Below, piece by piece: positions 43,100-52,402 of a stretch of DNA of 58,310 nt (position 1 is its first letter; each line of letters starts with the position of its first letter). Made by a program: the position numbers and the translations under genes. A model generated the notes under the pieces. That model was not told where the DNA came from and did no database searches. It was given only the letters and a program-made list of their open reading frames with translations. Location: the NCBI RefSeq assembly GCF_030813795.1, contig NZ_JAUSUX010000016.1:1-58310 (forward strand), written 5' to 3'. The stretch comes from Desulfofundulus luciae. Lineage in GTDB: Bacteria > Bacillota > Desulfotomaculia > Desulfotomaculales > Desulfovirgulaceae.

Positions 43100-44580
43100 G
43101 GTCGTTCTCCTCTATCTAAAATTTCGTCCAGCGCTTTCATAGCTTCAATGCGATCATCAAAAGGATATTTAGTGGTACCGATAATTTGGTAATTCTCATG
43201 CCCTTTACCGGCAATAATGACCGTATCCCCCGGGGCGGCTATCCCCAGGGCAAAACGAATGGCCTCCCGCCGGTCGGGCACCACCCGGTAGTCGGAACGG
43301 ACCCGCCGCACCCCTTCTTCCACCTGGGCAATGATCCTAATGTGATCCTCGGTGCGGGGGTTATCCGAAGTAATCACCGGAAGATCACTCAGGCGGGCGG
43401 CAATCTCCCCCATGATGGGCCGCTTGGTGGGATCCCGGTCGCCGCCACAGCCAAATACGGTAATCAACCTTCCCGGGGTTATGGCCCGGGCGGTGGTGAG
43501 GATGTTTTCCAGCCCGTCGGGGGTGTGGGCGTAGTCCACCACCACGGTAAAATCCTGCCCCCGGTCCACCAGCTCAAACCGGCCCGGCACACCTTCCACC
43601 GACTCCAGGGCCCGGGCCGCCAGCGGCAGGGGAATTCCCCCGGCCACTGCCGCCGTCACGGCGGCCAGGGCGTTATAAACGTTGAAATAACCGGTTAACT
43701 TTAAGTTTACCGGAATTTCACCCCAGGGGCCGGTGACAGTAAAAGAGACGCCCCGGGAGGTGACCTTAACCTCCTGTGCCCGCACCTGCGCTTCTGCCGT
43801 GAGCCCGTAGGTAAAAACGGGTACTCTGGTTTCGGCCACGATCCTTTCCGCCCGGGGGTCATCGGCATTAATGACCGCCAGGGCGGGCTTACCGTCCTCC
43901 CCCAGCCCCCGGAACAACAGCGTCTTTGCCGCCAGGTAATCCTCCATGTCCCGGTGGAAATCCAGGTGGTCCTGGGTAATATTCGTAAATACCCCGGCAT
44001 CAAAGGCACATCCGGCCACCCGGTTTAAAGCCAGGGCATGGGAACTTACCTCCATTACCGCTACCGTAACCCCCTCAGTCACCATTTCGGCCAGCAACTT
44101 CTGCAGGTCCAGGGATTCGGGGGTGGTATGGGCTACCGGCAATACCCGGTCACCAATCCAGTTGGCAATGGTACCAATAAGCCCCACCTTGTTTCCCACA
44201 GCCCGGTAAATGGCTGCCAGCAAATGGGTGGTAGTGGTTTTACCGTTTGTCCCGGTAACCCCGATCAATTTTAATTTCCGGGACGGATAGCCATAGAAGC
44301 GCGCCGCAAGTAAAGCCAGAGCTAAGCGGGTGTCCGGCACCCGCACATAGGCAATACCGGAAGGAAGGGGGATTTCCTTTTGCACCACCACGGCTACTGC
44401 ACCCCTGGATATGGCCTGCTCCACATAACGATGGCCATCGGTGGTGAAGCCCTCCACGGCTACAAACAGAAAACCCGGTTGCACCTGCCGCGAGTCGTAG
44501 GTAATGCCCGATATATGTACTTGTTGATTGCCTCCCACAGCCAAACAGGTTTGCCCTTTGATCAACTCGCTAAACAGCAA
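43096..44580 (-). CDS. murE: UDP-MurNAc-dipeptide--2,6-diaminopimelate ligase
   Basis: About 494 residues. GVTGTNGKTTTTHLLA is the P-loop, NITQDHLDFHRDMEDY the second motif, and DNPRTED near the C-terminus is the DNPR signature of MurE enzymes that use meso-diaminopimelate, predicting a mDAP-type wall. I choose the TTG at 44580 (MLFSELIKG), seven bases after AAGGAGG, instead of the frame opening at 44649, whose first 23 residues do not match the family. Confidence 0.97.
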   Translation of the reverse strand: MLFSELIKGQTCLAVGGNQQVHISGITYDSRQVQPGFLFVAVEGFTTDGHRYVEQAISRGAVAVVVQKEIPLPSGIAYVRVPDTRLALALLAARFYGYPSRKLKLIGVTGTNGKTTTTHLLAAIYRAVGNKVGLIGTIANWIGDRVLPVAHTTPESLDLQKLLAEMVTEGVTVAVMEVSSHALALNRVAGCAFDAGVFTNITQDHLDFHRDMEDYLAAKTLLFRGLGEDGKPALAVINADDPRAERIVAETRVPVFTYGLTAEAQVRAQEVKVTSRGVSFTVTGPWGEIPVNLKLTGYFNVYNALAAVTAAVAGGIPLPLAARALESVEGVPGRFELVDRGQDFTVVVDYAHTPDGLENILTTARAITPGRLITVFGCGGDRDPTKRPIMGEIAARLSDLPVITSDNPRTEDHIRIIAQVEEGVRRVRSDYRVVPDRREAIRFALGIAAPGDTVIIAGKGHENYQIIGTTKYPFDDRIEAMKALDEILDRGERP

Positions 44581-44713
44581 GTGAAATCCTCCTTCCTTAC
44601 CAGAAAGATTTCCCGTGGTTATACTACCACCCCTGCTGTTACAATGCAATAAGAGCCCTTTGGTCCTTTTTAAGGTATTATTGCCACTTTTTATTAATTA
44701 TATATAAATAATG

Positions 44714-46897
44714 CTATGGTCTCTCAATAAATTCCCGCACCGGCCGGGCAGTTGCAGGAGGTGCCTGGGAAGGCTCGGATCCGGGTTTAAACTCGACCCT
44801 CACCGTGGTTCCCCGGGGGACTCTTTCCCCCGGCCGGGGGTTCTGGCTGGCGGCCTGCCCCATCCCCACCGCTTCCAGGCGGAGATCCATACCCGCCAGC
44901 AGAGCGGCCACCTCGGTAATGGTCAGGCCCGTGAGATTGGGAACGGTCACCGGTCCCTCCCTTGATTTACCCCCGGGGAGTTGCAGATCCAGCACCACCG
45001 AGGTACCACTTAACACCTCGGCTCCCGCTTTTGGTGTCTGCCCCTGGACAACAGCTCCCTCCCCCCGGACCACAAAGGACAGTCCCGCCTCGCGCAAGAT
45101 ATTTTGAGCCTTTTCCAGGGGATAATTGACCACGTTTGGCACCCGGACCTTAACCCGGGGCTGTTCAAAGTATACGAAAGGATCCTTTGGTTTTTCGAGG
45201 CCGGGCGTTTCAGGCACCTGCAGGTAATGCAGGGTGTCCCGGACCACTTCCCGGAACACCGGAGCGGCTACCTGGCTGCCGTAATAGATGCCGCCTTGCG
45301 GCTCGGCAACCATAACCAGGGCGGCGACCCGCGGGTTGTCTGCCGGGGCAAAGCCGGTAAAAGAAGCCACGTATTTCCCGCTTACGTAGCCCCCCCCTTC
45401 CCCGACCACCTGGGCGGTACCGGTTTTGCCGGCCACCCGGTAGCCGTCGATGAAGGCGTTTCTGCCGGTACCCTTCATGACCACCGCCTGGAGCAGGTCC
45501 GCAACCTGGCGGGCCTTTTCCCGGTCAAGCACCCGGCGCACCACCTCGGGCTGGAAGGTCTTGATTACCTTACCCGATGGGTCGCGGATTTCTTTCACCA
45601 GATGCGGGCGCAATAAAAGACCTCCGTTGGCCACGGCGCAGGTGGCGGTCAGCAGTTGAATTGGCGTCACGGCAATGGATTGACCGATGGCCATGGTGGC
45701 CAGGTTAAGGCTGGTTGCCTTTTTTTCGGGAATGAGAATACCGGTAGCCTCCCCCGGCAGGTCAATACCCGTAACGTCCCCGAAACCAAAGTTTTTAATA
45801 TAGGAATAAAACCTTTCCTTGCCCAGGCGCAGCCCTACCTCCACAAATCCGGGGTTGCAGGAATTCATCACCACCTGCTCAAAGGTCTGGCTGCCGTGGC
45901 CGCCGTCGGCCCAGCAGCGAATGTAGCGGTCGGCAACCTTTACGTAGCCCGGATCGAAGAACCGGTCATCTGGCCTGACCACCCCTTCGCTGATGGCAGC
46001 AGCCGTGGTGATGATTTTAAAGGTAGAGCCCGGTTCGTAGTTATACCAGATGGCTGGATTCCGGTCCCAAACCCCCTGCGGAGCAGTCATCCAGTTTTTC
46101 AAATCAAAGCTGGGGCGATTACCCATGGCCAGGACTTCCCCGGTCCGGGGGTCCATGACGATAATCACTGCCAGTTTGGGGTTGTATTTAGCCACCACCC
46201 GGTCCAGTTCCCGCTCCACAAACTGCTGGATGGTTTCATCCAGGGTCAGGATCAGGCTGCTTCCCTGCCGGGGGGAAATATATTTATGCAGCGCTCCGGG
46301 AACCTCCCGCCCGGTAGCATCCTGTTCTACTACAATGCGGCCGGGAGTTCCCCGTAATTCCCGGTCAAACGTCTTTTCTATGCCCATGAGCCCCTGGTTG
46401 TCTACGCCGGTAAAGCCCAGGACGTGGGGCGCCAGGGAGCCAAACACGTAATGCCTGATGCTTTCTTCAACAAAAAAGAGGCCGGGCAACTTGAGCTGCT
46501 TGATTTTCTCTACTGTCCCCGGTTCTAATTTGCGGGCAACCCATTCATAGCAGGACTGGCGGGTGAGGATTTGATAGAGGCGTTCCACCTTCATATCCAG
46601 GAGGGGTGCAAGCTGTTCGGCAGCCCGGCGGGGATCCTTTACGAGATAGGGAATGGCATAAAGGGACTCGGCGCTGACGCTGGTTACGAGTAGACGCCCG
46701 GTCCGGTCGTAAATATTCCCTCGCCTGGCCTCCACCGGAATATCCCGCATCCGCACTTCCAGGGCCTTTTGCTGCAATTCATCCGCCCTTATAAACTGGA
46801 TCCAGGCCAGACGGCCTATCAAAACAACGATGGCCGCAGTGGCCAGAAGGAAAAGAGAGGTCAGCCTGCGGCGGATAATGACGCTGGTGGTGCGCAT
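44714..46897 (-). CDS. Class B penicillin-binding protein with PASTA domains (FtsI/SpoVD type)
   Basis: A 727-residue transpeptidase: N-terminal membrane anchor (LFLLATAAIVVLIGRLAWIQF), PBP dimerisation domain (about 50-210), transpeptidase domain with STFK (Ser291-Lys294), SCN (346-348) and KTG (491-493), and two C-terminal PASTA repeats (about 585-645 and 655-715). In Firmicutes this position holds ftsI (pbpB) or its duplicate spoVD; with only one copy here it may serve septation and the spore cortex alike. FtsW/SpoVE in the same cluster is the likely polymerase partner. Confidence 0.95.
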   Translation of the reverse strand: MRTTSVIIRRRLTSLFLLATAAIVVLIGRLAWIQFIRADELQQKALEVRMRDIPVEARRGNIYDRTGRLLVTSVSAESLYAIPYLVKDPRRAAEQLAPLLDMKVERLYQILTRQSCYEWVARKLEPGTVEKIKQLKLPGLFFVEESIRHYVFGSLAPHVLGFTGVDNQGLMGIEKTFDRELRGTPGRIVVEQDATGREVPGALHKYISPRQGSSLILTLDETIQQFVERELDRVVAKYNPKLAVIIVMDPRTGEVLAMGNRPSFDLKNWMTAPQGVWDRNPAIWYNYEPGSTFKIITTAAAISEGVVRPDDRFFDPGYVKVADRYIRCWADGGHGSQTFEQVVMNSCNPGFVEVGLRLGKERFYSYIKNFGFGDVTGIDLPGEATGILIPEKKATSLNLATMAIGQSIAVTPIQLLTATCAVANGGLLLRPHLVKEIRDPSGKVIKTFQPEVVRRVLDREKARQVADLLQAVVMKGTGRNAFIDGYRVAGKTGTAQVVGEGGGYVSGKYVASFTGFAPADNPRVAALVMVAEPQGGIYYGSQVAAPVFREVVRDTLHYLQVPETPGLEKPKDPFVYFEQPRVKVRVPNVVNYPLEKAQNILREAGLSFVVRGEGAVVQGQTPKAGAEVLSGTSVVLDLQLPGGKSREGPVTVPNLTGLTITEVAALLAGMDLRLEAVGMGQAASQNPRPGERVPRGTTVRVEFKPGSEPSQAPPATARPVREFIERP

Positions 46898-46944
46898 ACC
46901 CTTCTCCTCCAGATAGCGCCCACCCGTGAAAAAATAGGTGCCCC

Positions 46945-47451
46945 TTAACCGGAATGTCCGGAGGAACGGTGAATGACCAGATCGGCCAGGGCCTGCAGGA
47001 TCCAGTGATGCTCCCTGGGTGCACGGCCTTTCTCCGTATCATCGGACCCAGATTTTTCGGCCGGCCTGGATTCCGGGGGAACATCCTGGGGATCACCTGC
47101 AGCCTTAACCAGTACCACCTGGCTCTCGTCTGGCTTCACCATGCCCAGGCGGGTGGTGGCCACAGCTTCCACCCGTTCCAGGGAGGATAGCCTGGACACC
47201 TCCTCGGCAAGACCCCGGGTCTCGATTTCCAGCTCGGCCAGCTCTTTTTGCATGCGGGTGATCTGATATCCGGTAATGAGTATCCGGGAATAGAAAATCG
47301 AAATCAGGATACCCAATGCAAAAACGAGCAGGATCAGCAGCGTTAGTATTAGATGCTCCCGGGGCCGTGCTTGCGGCCGGGGACGACCCGCAGGGCTGTA
47401 CCTTTCCCCGGGCGGGCTTTGGTGGTAAGGTTGTTCCTTGGCTACTATCAA
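46945..47451 (-). CDS. ftsL: FtsL-like divisome protein
   Basis: A 168-residue bitopic protein: basic Pro-rich cytoplasmic tail, one membrane segment (LILTLLILLVFALGILISIFY, about 34-54), then a coiled coil (MQKELAELEIETRGLAEEVSRLSSLERVEAVATTRLGM) ending in the FtsL/septum-formation-initiator motif. A Pro/Ser/acidic tail of some 50 residues makes it longer than the usual 110-130. Assignment rests on topology and on its place between rsmH and the class B PBP. Confidence 0.85.
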   Translation of the reverse strand: MIVAKEQPYHQSPPGERYSPAGRPRPQARPREHLILTLLILLVFALGILISIFYSRILITGYQITRMQKELAELEIETRGLAEEVSRLSSLERVEAVATTRLGMVKPDESQVVLVKAAGDPQDVPPESRPAEKSGSDDTEKGRAPREHHWILQALADLVIHRSSGHSG

Positions 47452-47454
47452 AGC

Positions 47455-48429
47455 TTATTCACCCCCCGCGGCATTTAGAACCGGCCTTAATTTTTCTGCC
47501 ACCCGCAAGCGGGCACTGCGGGAGCGGGGATTTAAATTGACCTCCCTTTCCGAGGGTACCACCCCCCCGGGAGCAAGTACCCGCAATACAGGCTTTTGCC
47601 CGCATACGCACCGGGGAAAACCGGGTGGACAAACGCATGGGTTGGCCAAATGGCGAAACAAATTTTTGACGATCCGGTCCTCCAGGGAGTGAAAAGTGAT
47701 CACCAGAATGCGTCCCCCTGGCAGGAGCAGGTTTGCCGCCTGACGCAAAGCTTCCGGCAGGACCTCCAGCTCCCGGTTAACGGCAATTCTTAAGGCCTGA
47801 AAGGTTCGCCGGGCCGGGTGGAGACCGCTGCGCCTGCTTTTTGCCGGTATCGCTTCTTTAATTATTTCCACCAACTGGGAGGTGGTTGTTATGGGCTGGT
47901 GCTGTCTTTTCCGCACAATGAAGGAAGCGATCCTCCTGGCCCAACGTTCCTCGCCATAGCGGGCAATAATCCCGGCCAGTTCCTCTTCTCCCAGGTTATT
48001 GACCAGGTCGGCAGCCGTGCAGTGCATGGTTGGGTCCATGCGCATATCCAGCGGACCCTCCTGGTGGTAGCTGAAACCCCGTTCGGGAACATCCAACTGG
48101 GGAGAACTCACACCCAGGTCGAAGAGTATGCCGTCTACGGCCGGAAGACCCAGTTCGGCCAGGACCCGGGGTAGGTTGATAAAGTTTTCCCGTACCAGGG
48201 TGACCCGTTCTCCGTAAGGGGCCAGGCGCCGGGCGGCCGCTTCCAGGGCATGGGGGTCCTGGTCCAGCCCGATCAGGCGGCCATCGGGGCTGCTGCTTTC
48301 CAGGATGGCTGCAGCGTGACCCCCTCCCCCGACGGTGCAATCCACGTAGGTGCCCCCGCTCTTCGGGTTCAGCCAGGCCAGCACTTCCTCCAGCAACACA
48401 GGTTGATGCGTAAAGTTCCTTTCCTCCAT
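47455..48429 (-). CDS. rsmH: 16S rRNA (cytosine1402-N4)-methyltransferase RsmH
   Basis: A 324-residue SAM-dependent methyltransferase (MraW). It has [13 protein letters not shown] at the N-terminus, the SAM motif [15 protein letters not shown] (about residue 29), [21 protein letters not shown] (about 101), and [17 protein letters not shown] (about 219). It methylates C1402 of 16S rRNA in the P site. Second gene of the dcw operon. Confidence 0.98.
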   Translation of the reverse strand: MEERNFTHQPVLLEEVLAWLNPKSGGTYVDCTVGGGGHAAAILESSSPDGRLIGLDQDPHALEAAARRLAPYGERVTLVRENFINLPRVLAELGLPAVDGILFDLGVSSPQLDVPERGFSYHQEGPLDMRMDPTMHCTAADLVNNLGEEELAGIIARYGEERWARRIASFIVRKRQHQPITTTSQLVEIIKEAIPAKSRRSGLHPARRTFQALRIAVNRELEVLPEALRQAANLLLPGGRILVITFHSLEDRIVKNLFRHLANPCVCPPGFPRCVCGQKPVLRVLAPGGVVPSEREVNLNPRSRSARLRVAEKLRPVLNAAGGE

Positions 48430-48495
48430 CCCCTGATTTTCCCACCCGTCACTGTAGGGGCAGGTGAAAACCCGCCCCCATCAGGCCTGGGAAAT

Positions 48496-48933
48496 CTAAA
48501 TTCCCAAATTTAAATCCACGATTTTTTCCGCAATTTCTTCCACCTGACCGGCTGCCCGGGAGTTATAGGCCTCCCACCGCTCGGCAGACCAGATTTCTAC
48601 CCTGGCGGAAACACCAATCACCACTACATCCTTTTCGATACCCGCATACTCCCTTAAGTTTCCTGGAATAAGTATTCTACCCTGTTTATCTACCTCGCAT
48701 TCACAGGCACCGGAAAAGAAAAAACGCACAAAGGCCCGGGCGTCGGCCTTGGTCAAGGGCAAGGACCGCATCTTATTTTCCAGTTCCGCCCATTCTTGAG
48801 GGGGGTAGGCGAAAAGGCATCCGTCCAGACCCTTGGTCAAAACGAATTTTTCGCCCAGGCCTTCGCGGAAGCGGGCTGGTATAATCAAGCGTCCCTTGGC
48901 ATCAATGGTATGCCGGTACTCGCCTAAAAACAT
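48496..48933 (-). CDS. mraZ: Transcriptional regulator MraZ
   Basis: About 145 residues with two SpoVT-AbrB-like repeats ([23 protein letters not shown] and [23 protein letters not shown]). MraZ binds repeats in its own promoter and regulates the dcw operon. I choose the ATG at 48933 because it gives the canonical MFLGEYRHT start and because the GTGG repeats occupy 48942-48988, directly upstream. Confidence 0.97.
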   Translation of the reverse strand: MFLGEYRHTIDAKGRLIIPARFREGLGEKFVLTKGLDGCLFAYPPQEWAELENKMRSLPLTKADARAFVRFFFSGACECEVDKQGRILIPGNLREYAGIEKDVVVIGVSARVEIWSAERWEAYNSRAAGQVEEIAEKIVDLNLGI

Positions 48934-48941
48934 CACGGATG

Positions 48942-48988
48942 CCCCACTATCATCCACTTTGATTCCACTTTACTCCACATCACACCAC
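48942..48988 (-). promoter_or_regulatory. MraZ operator: tandem GTGG repeats
   Basis: On the minus strand four hexamers GTGGAG (48973-48978), GTGGAA (48963-48968), GTGGAT (48952-48957) and GTGGGG (48942-48947) stand 10 or 11 bases apart, with a fifth GTGGTG at 48983-48988. This is the spacing expected for MraZ boxes, one helical turn apart. They lie between the terminator of the upstream gene and the mraZ start; a clear -35/-10 pair was not found. Confidence 0.7.
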
Positions 48989-49030
48989 CCTAATTCTCCA
49001 GGGAGAAGTAAATTCCTGCTGGCCCGCAAG

Positions 49031-49064
49031 AAAAAATAAAAAAATTAGCCAGCATCTGGCTAAT
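49031..49064 (-). terminator. Intrinsic terminator after the PHP phosphatase gene
   Basis: ATTAGCCAG (49044-49052) pairs with CTGGCTAAT (49056-49064) and on the minus strand is followed by TTTTTTTATTTTTTC. It isolates the dcw operon from the genes upstream. Confidence 0.85.
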
Positions 49065-49077
49065 CTCAAGGTTATTA

Positions 49078-49884
49078 TTAAAAAAGAGGTATTACTACCT
49101 GCATCCGTTTTTTGAACACTACCAACTCACGGTAGCCGGCGGCCAGCAACCATTCCCGGGCCTGGTCCCAACCGTAAGCCACCAGGCGGGGCTGGTGGGC
49201 ATCGGAGCCCACGGTCACCGGAACGTGATAGCGGCGGCAGAGCTTGAGGAAATCTAAAGAGGGATAAATTTCCCCGGCGGGCACGCGCAAACCGGCCGTA
49301 TTTACCTCCACGCACACACCACCCTCGGCAAAGGCCCGGGCTGTCTCCTCGTAAAGCTCCTGCAGGTCCATGCGGGCCCGGTAACCAAACTTTTTAATTA
49401 AATCCGGGTGGGCGATGGCATCAAAAAGACCTGCGCGGGCCGCCTGCTGCACCAGCTGAAAGTACTGCCGGTATAATTCATCAATTTCCCGCCGGGTGTA
49501 TTCCTCCACCAGATCCGGGTTATCAAAACCCCAGCCGTCCAGGTAGTGCACCGAACCAAGGACATAATCAAAAGGATAACGGGAAAGTAGTGTGTGCAGG
49601 TGGTTTTCGTAACCCGGTATATAATCGGCCTCTATCCCCAGGTAGATGGTCAAATCGGAATGACTCTGCTTAAGCTTCCGGACCGACTCGATATAACCGG
49701 GCAGATCCTCGTCGGTCATGGCCAGTTCCGGATCCCGCCGGCCGGGGGGCAACCAGTACATGGGGATATGATCGGCAAAACCGATATGTTTAAGGCCCCG
49801 GGAGCGGGCCACGGCAATATACTCCGCCACATCCCCGCTGGCGTGACCGCACCGGCAGGTGTGCAGGTGCAGGTCGGGTAACAC
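49078..49884 (-). CDS. PHP-domain histidinol-phosphatase (HisJ/HisK family)
   Basis: A 268-residue PHP phosphoesterase. The metal motif DLHLHTCRCGHASG at the N-terminus, HIGFADHIPM (about residue 35), YLGIEADYIPGYE (about 80), GSVHYLDGWGFDNP (about 110), AIAHPDLIKKFG (about 155) and TVGSDAHQP (about 222) are in the order of the HisK family. The start is GTG. No other his genes are near, so an activity on histidinol phosphate or another phosphomonoester is a family inference. Confidence 0.88.
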   Translation of the reverse strand: MLPDLHLHTCRCGHASGDVAEYIAVARSRGLKHIGFADHIPMYWLPPGRRDPELAMTDEDLPGYIESVRKLKQSHSDLTIYLGIEADYIPGYENHLHTLLSRYPFDYVLGSVHYLDGWGFDNPDLVEEYTRREIDELYRQYFQLVQQAARAGLFDAIAHPDLIKKFGYRARMDLQELYEETARAFAEGGVCVEVNTAGLRVPAGEIYPSLDFLKLCRRYHVPVTVGSDAHQPRLVAYGWDQAREWLLAAGYRELVVFKKRMQVVIPLF

Positions 49885-49886
49885 GA

Positions 49887-50957
49887 TTAAAACCCCCCCT
49901 CACGAACCCGCTCCGACACCTTCCGGGTAAGACGGTAAATGTGCTCGGCCAGTTCCGGGGCCAAAAGGCCGGTGCCGCAGGCAGGGGTAATCATGGACTG
50001 GCGGTACAACAGCTCCGCCGGAATCCCCCGCTCTACCAGTCCGGAGAAGAGCTTCTTCCAGCGTAACAGCAGGGATTTCTCGTCTTCATCAAAGGCCTTT
50101 TCAGAGGTGGGCACAATGCCCCACGCTATGACCCCCCCTCTGTGAATGAAGTCCCTTAATTCCCGGGCGTAAACAAATAAGGAAGGACCAAAATTATAGG
50201 CATCTAAATTGATAATGTCCAGATCACATTCACAGAGGATGGACCAGTCAATGGCATCACAGGAATGCACCCCGGCCAGCCCGCCCGCCTCGTGAATAAA
50301 ATGGAAGATGGTGTTTAGATCGTTTTTGATCATTTCCCGGGTGACGGTAATGTAAGTAAACTGGCCGTAGACACTGATGGCCGGCTCGTCCACGAAAATT
50401 ATCGGCGGCCGGTTAAGCCTGGCGAGGGTGCGGGCCTGCCAGTAAGCGTGGGCGGCGAGGGCTTTTACCACCAGATCCCGCAGTTGCTCTTCGTAATAAG
50501 CCACCCGGCCCTGGCGGTTTTTTAACTGAAAGGCAATGGTAAGGGGACCGGCCAGATGGCCCTTGAGATAAAGGGCTTCACCGATATCCCTTGCCATATC
50601 TTCCATGAAGGCATAAAAACCTGCCGCTGCCTCGCGGGGCAGGGCAAAGGTTTCCAGGGTGGTAAGGTCTTTCTCTTCCACCGCCAGGTAGGCCGTATAA
50701 AAATTGGTTAGCCTTTCGGGCCAGTGGAGGTTTTCATCATCAAAGACAGCCCGGTCGTTTTCCGTCACCAGCAATTCAAACTGGACCAGGGGCTGTAAAA
50801 ATTGGTACACAAAGCCCTCGGCACTACCCCTTTGGGGCAACTGGGGCCAGTGGGGAATAGCGGTCATATTTTCTCTAATCAGGGGTAGCGCCTGTCCTGG
50901 ATCGGTGTAGGGCAGGCTGCCAATACCCGTGGCTAAACCGCCGGGAGAAAAGGTCAT
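49887..50957 (-). CDS. MetE/UROD-superfamily protein (methionine synthase II-like)
   Basis: About 356 residues of the UROD/MetE-like TIM-barrel superfamily, corresponding to the C-terminal catalytic half of cobalamin-independent methionine synthase. The zinc ligands can be read as HSCD (GVHSCDAIDW) and the late TPACGTGLL cysteine; substrate-side motifs are TGIGSLPYTD at the N-terminus and IIFVDEPAIS in the middle. There is no N-terminal MetE domain, so a corrinoid-linked or core-MetE methyl transfer is more likely than polyglutamyl-folate use. I choose ATG 50957 with AAAGGAGGG upstream and a good promoter further up. Confidence 0.8.
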   Translation of the reverse strand: MTFSPGGLATGIGSLPYTDPGQALPLIRENMTAIPHWPQLPQRGSAEGFVYQFLQPLVQFELLVTENDRAVFDDENLHWPERLTNFYTAYLAVEEKDLTTLETFALPREAAAGFYAFMEDMARDIGEALYLKGHLAGPLTIAFQLKNRQGRVAYYEEQLRDLVVKALAAHAYWQARTLARLNRPPIIFVDEPAISVYGQFTYITVTREMIKNDLNTIFHFIHEAGGLAGVHSCDAIDWSILCECDLDIINLDAYNFGPSLFVYARELRDFIHRGGVIAWGIVPTSEKAFDEDEKSLLLRWKKLFSGLVERGIPAELLYRQSMITPACGTGLLAPELAEHIYRLTRKVSERVREGGF

Positions 50958-50982
50958 CACAAATCCCTCCTTTAACAACGTA

Positions 50983-51010
50983 ATTATACCCTGGCCTTAC
51001 CCTAAAGCAA
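50983..51010 (-). promoter_or_regulatory. Sigma-A promoter of the MetE-like gene
   Basis: Minus-strand TTGCTT (51005-51010), 16 bases, TATAAT (50983-50988). It lies between the patatin terminator and the MetE-like start. Confidence 0.7.
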
Positions 51011-51013
51011 AGT

Positions 51014-51048
51014 AAAAAAATAGCCCCTACCGATAGAAGGGCGGGCTA
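51014..51048 (-). terminator. Intrinsic terminator of the patatin-like gene
   Basis: TAGCCC (51021-51026) pairs with GGGCTA (51043-51048), the latter overlapping the stop codon; TTTTTTT follows on the minus strand. Confidence 0.75.
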
Positions 51049-51963
51049 ACGGCGGCTTCTTTTTTCCTGCAATATGCGTTTTAGCTCGGGAAGCGCCGCC
51101 CTGGCGGCTTTTTCTCCCTGGGCAATGCAGTAAGCATTGCGGGAAAAGTCCCAGGGGGTAACCCCGGTGAGAATGGGGCGGATCACCACGTCGGCATAGT
51201 TTTCCAGTTTGACCCGGGTAACTTCGCTGCCGATAACATCCAGCGACTGGCTGAGTAACTGGACCATATTTTCGATGGGCTTGTAGTGCTCCCCCTCGTA
51301 CCCCACATCCACTCCCACCACCACATCGGCACCCAGAAGATGGAGCACTTCCACCGGTACATTTTCCCGCAGGCCGCCGTCCACCAACAGCCGGCCACCG
51401 ACTTTTTTCGGTTCAAATAGTCCCGGAACTGAACAACTGGCCCGAACCGCCTGGGCCACCGGTATCCCCCGGATAAAAAAAATATCCTCGGGTGGAGGGC
51501 GGTGGGTGACATCCTCACTGACGAAAATAATACGGTGGCCGGTATGAATATCCACCGAAGTAATGGCCAGCAATTTCCCCATTTGCCGGAAGGTTTTCCG
51601 TTCTACCAGGTGTTCCACCCAGCTTTCCAGTTTACAACCCGACATTAACCCCAGGGGAGAAGGAAAGGGTACGGGCAGGTGAAGCAGATCAATGAGGACC
51701 TTTACGGCCATAGCTCCCAGGTTAATAAACATGGGGCCTAAATCATATATATCCTGGGGGTTTACCTCCAGGGCCAGCTTTTCCATTTCCCGGATGCTCC
51801 ACCCGCTGCAGTAAAGCGCGGCAACAATACTACCCGCACTGGTTCCCGCCACCAACTGCGGTTCAATCCCCTCGGCGGTCAACGTCTTCAAAACACCAAC
51901 ATGAGCTATGCCCCGCAAAAAACCGCCACCTAAAGCCAGTCCCAGCTTAACCCCGCCCCCCAT
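51046..51963 (-). CDS. Patatin-like phospholipase (RssA/NTE family)
   Basis: About 305 residues of the patatin fold. The oxyanion loop is LALGGGFLRGIAHVGVL, the nucleophile elbow GTSAGSIVAAL and the catalytic aspartate is in LVDGGLRENVPVEVL. These are Ser-Asp dyad lipid acyl hydrolases; substrate unknown. I use the second ATG (51963) because CCAGGAGGG is six bases upstream of it. The gene is preceded by a one-helix membrane peptide gene on the same strand, with a terminator between. Confidence 0.9.
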   Translation of the reverse strand: MGGGVKLGLALGGGFLRGIAHVGVLKTLTAEGIEPQLVAGTSAGSIVAALYCSGWSIREMEKLALEVNPQDIYDLGPMFINLGAMAVKVLIDLLHLPVPFPSPLGLMSGCKLESWVEHLVERKTFRQMGKLLAITSVDIHTGHRIIFVSEDVTHRPPPEDIFFIRGIPVAQAVRASCSVPGLFEPKKVGGRLLVDGGLRENVPVEVLHLLGADVVVGVDVGYEGEHYKPIENMVQLLSQSLDVIGSEVTRVKLENYADVVIRPILTGVTPWDFSRNAYCIAQGEKAARAALPELKRILQEKRSRR

Positions 51964-52096
51964 GATCATCCCTCCTGGAGGCTCAATCATGCTATTTTCA
52001 TGGTATGAGGAAAGCTGCCCGGCGGTTCCTGGCGCCCTCTTTTTATCAAAAGGACTGGTCGACCTTTAATACACCCGGTGTGACACCATACGTCTT

Positions 52097-52131
52097 AATT
52101 ATAAAAATCCGGTTCCGCGTAGCAGAACCGG
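52097..52131 (-). terminator. Intrinsic terminator after the small membrane peptide gene
   Basis: CCGGTTC (52109-52115) pairs with GAACCGG (52125-52131) and is followed on the minus strand by ATTTTTATAATT. Confidence 0.75.
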
Positions 52132-52142
52132 CATCTTTAAAA

Positions 52143-52277
52143 CTAAATCACCACTATTACAATGACTGCAATAAGTACAAGCACCAGCAGGATTACCCCG
52201 CCGACAATCCACCACGGACTGATTTTTTTGAGTGGAAAAGGCTTCAGCCAATCTGTAAATATCCCTTCCAGCTTCAT
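52143..52277 (-). CDS. Small single-helix membrane protein, 44 residues
   Basis: Too short for usual gene finders but well formed: ATG after AAGGGGTG, an amphipathic start (MKLEGIFTDWLKPFPLKKI), the aromatic belt SPWW, and one strong membrane helix (IVGGVILLVLVLIAVIVIVVI) running to the stop. A terminator follows within 12 bases. It has no recognisable family. Positive charges precede the helix, predicting the N-terminus inside. It stands between the GH57-GT4 gene and the patatin-like lipase; no functional tie can be shown. Confidence 0.6.
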   Translation of the reverse strand: MKLEGIFTDWLKPFPLKKISPWWIVGGVILLVLVLIAVIVIVVI

Positions 52278-52402
52278 TGAAACCCGACACCCCTTGTTTT
52301 TCTAATCATCATATTACAGCAGTAGCTAAATGGTTCCAGATTGCAAGAGATTTTCTGGTAATTTTTGTGCTTGGGGAACAAATCATCACTGGCTATATTC
52401 CT

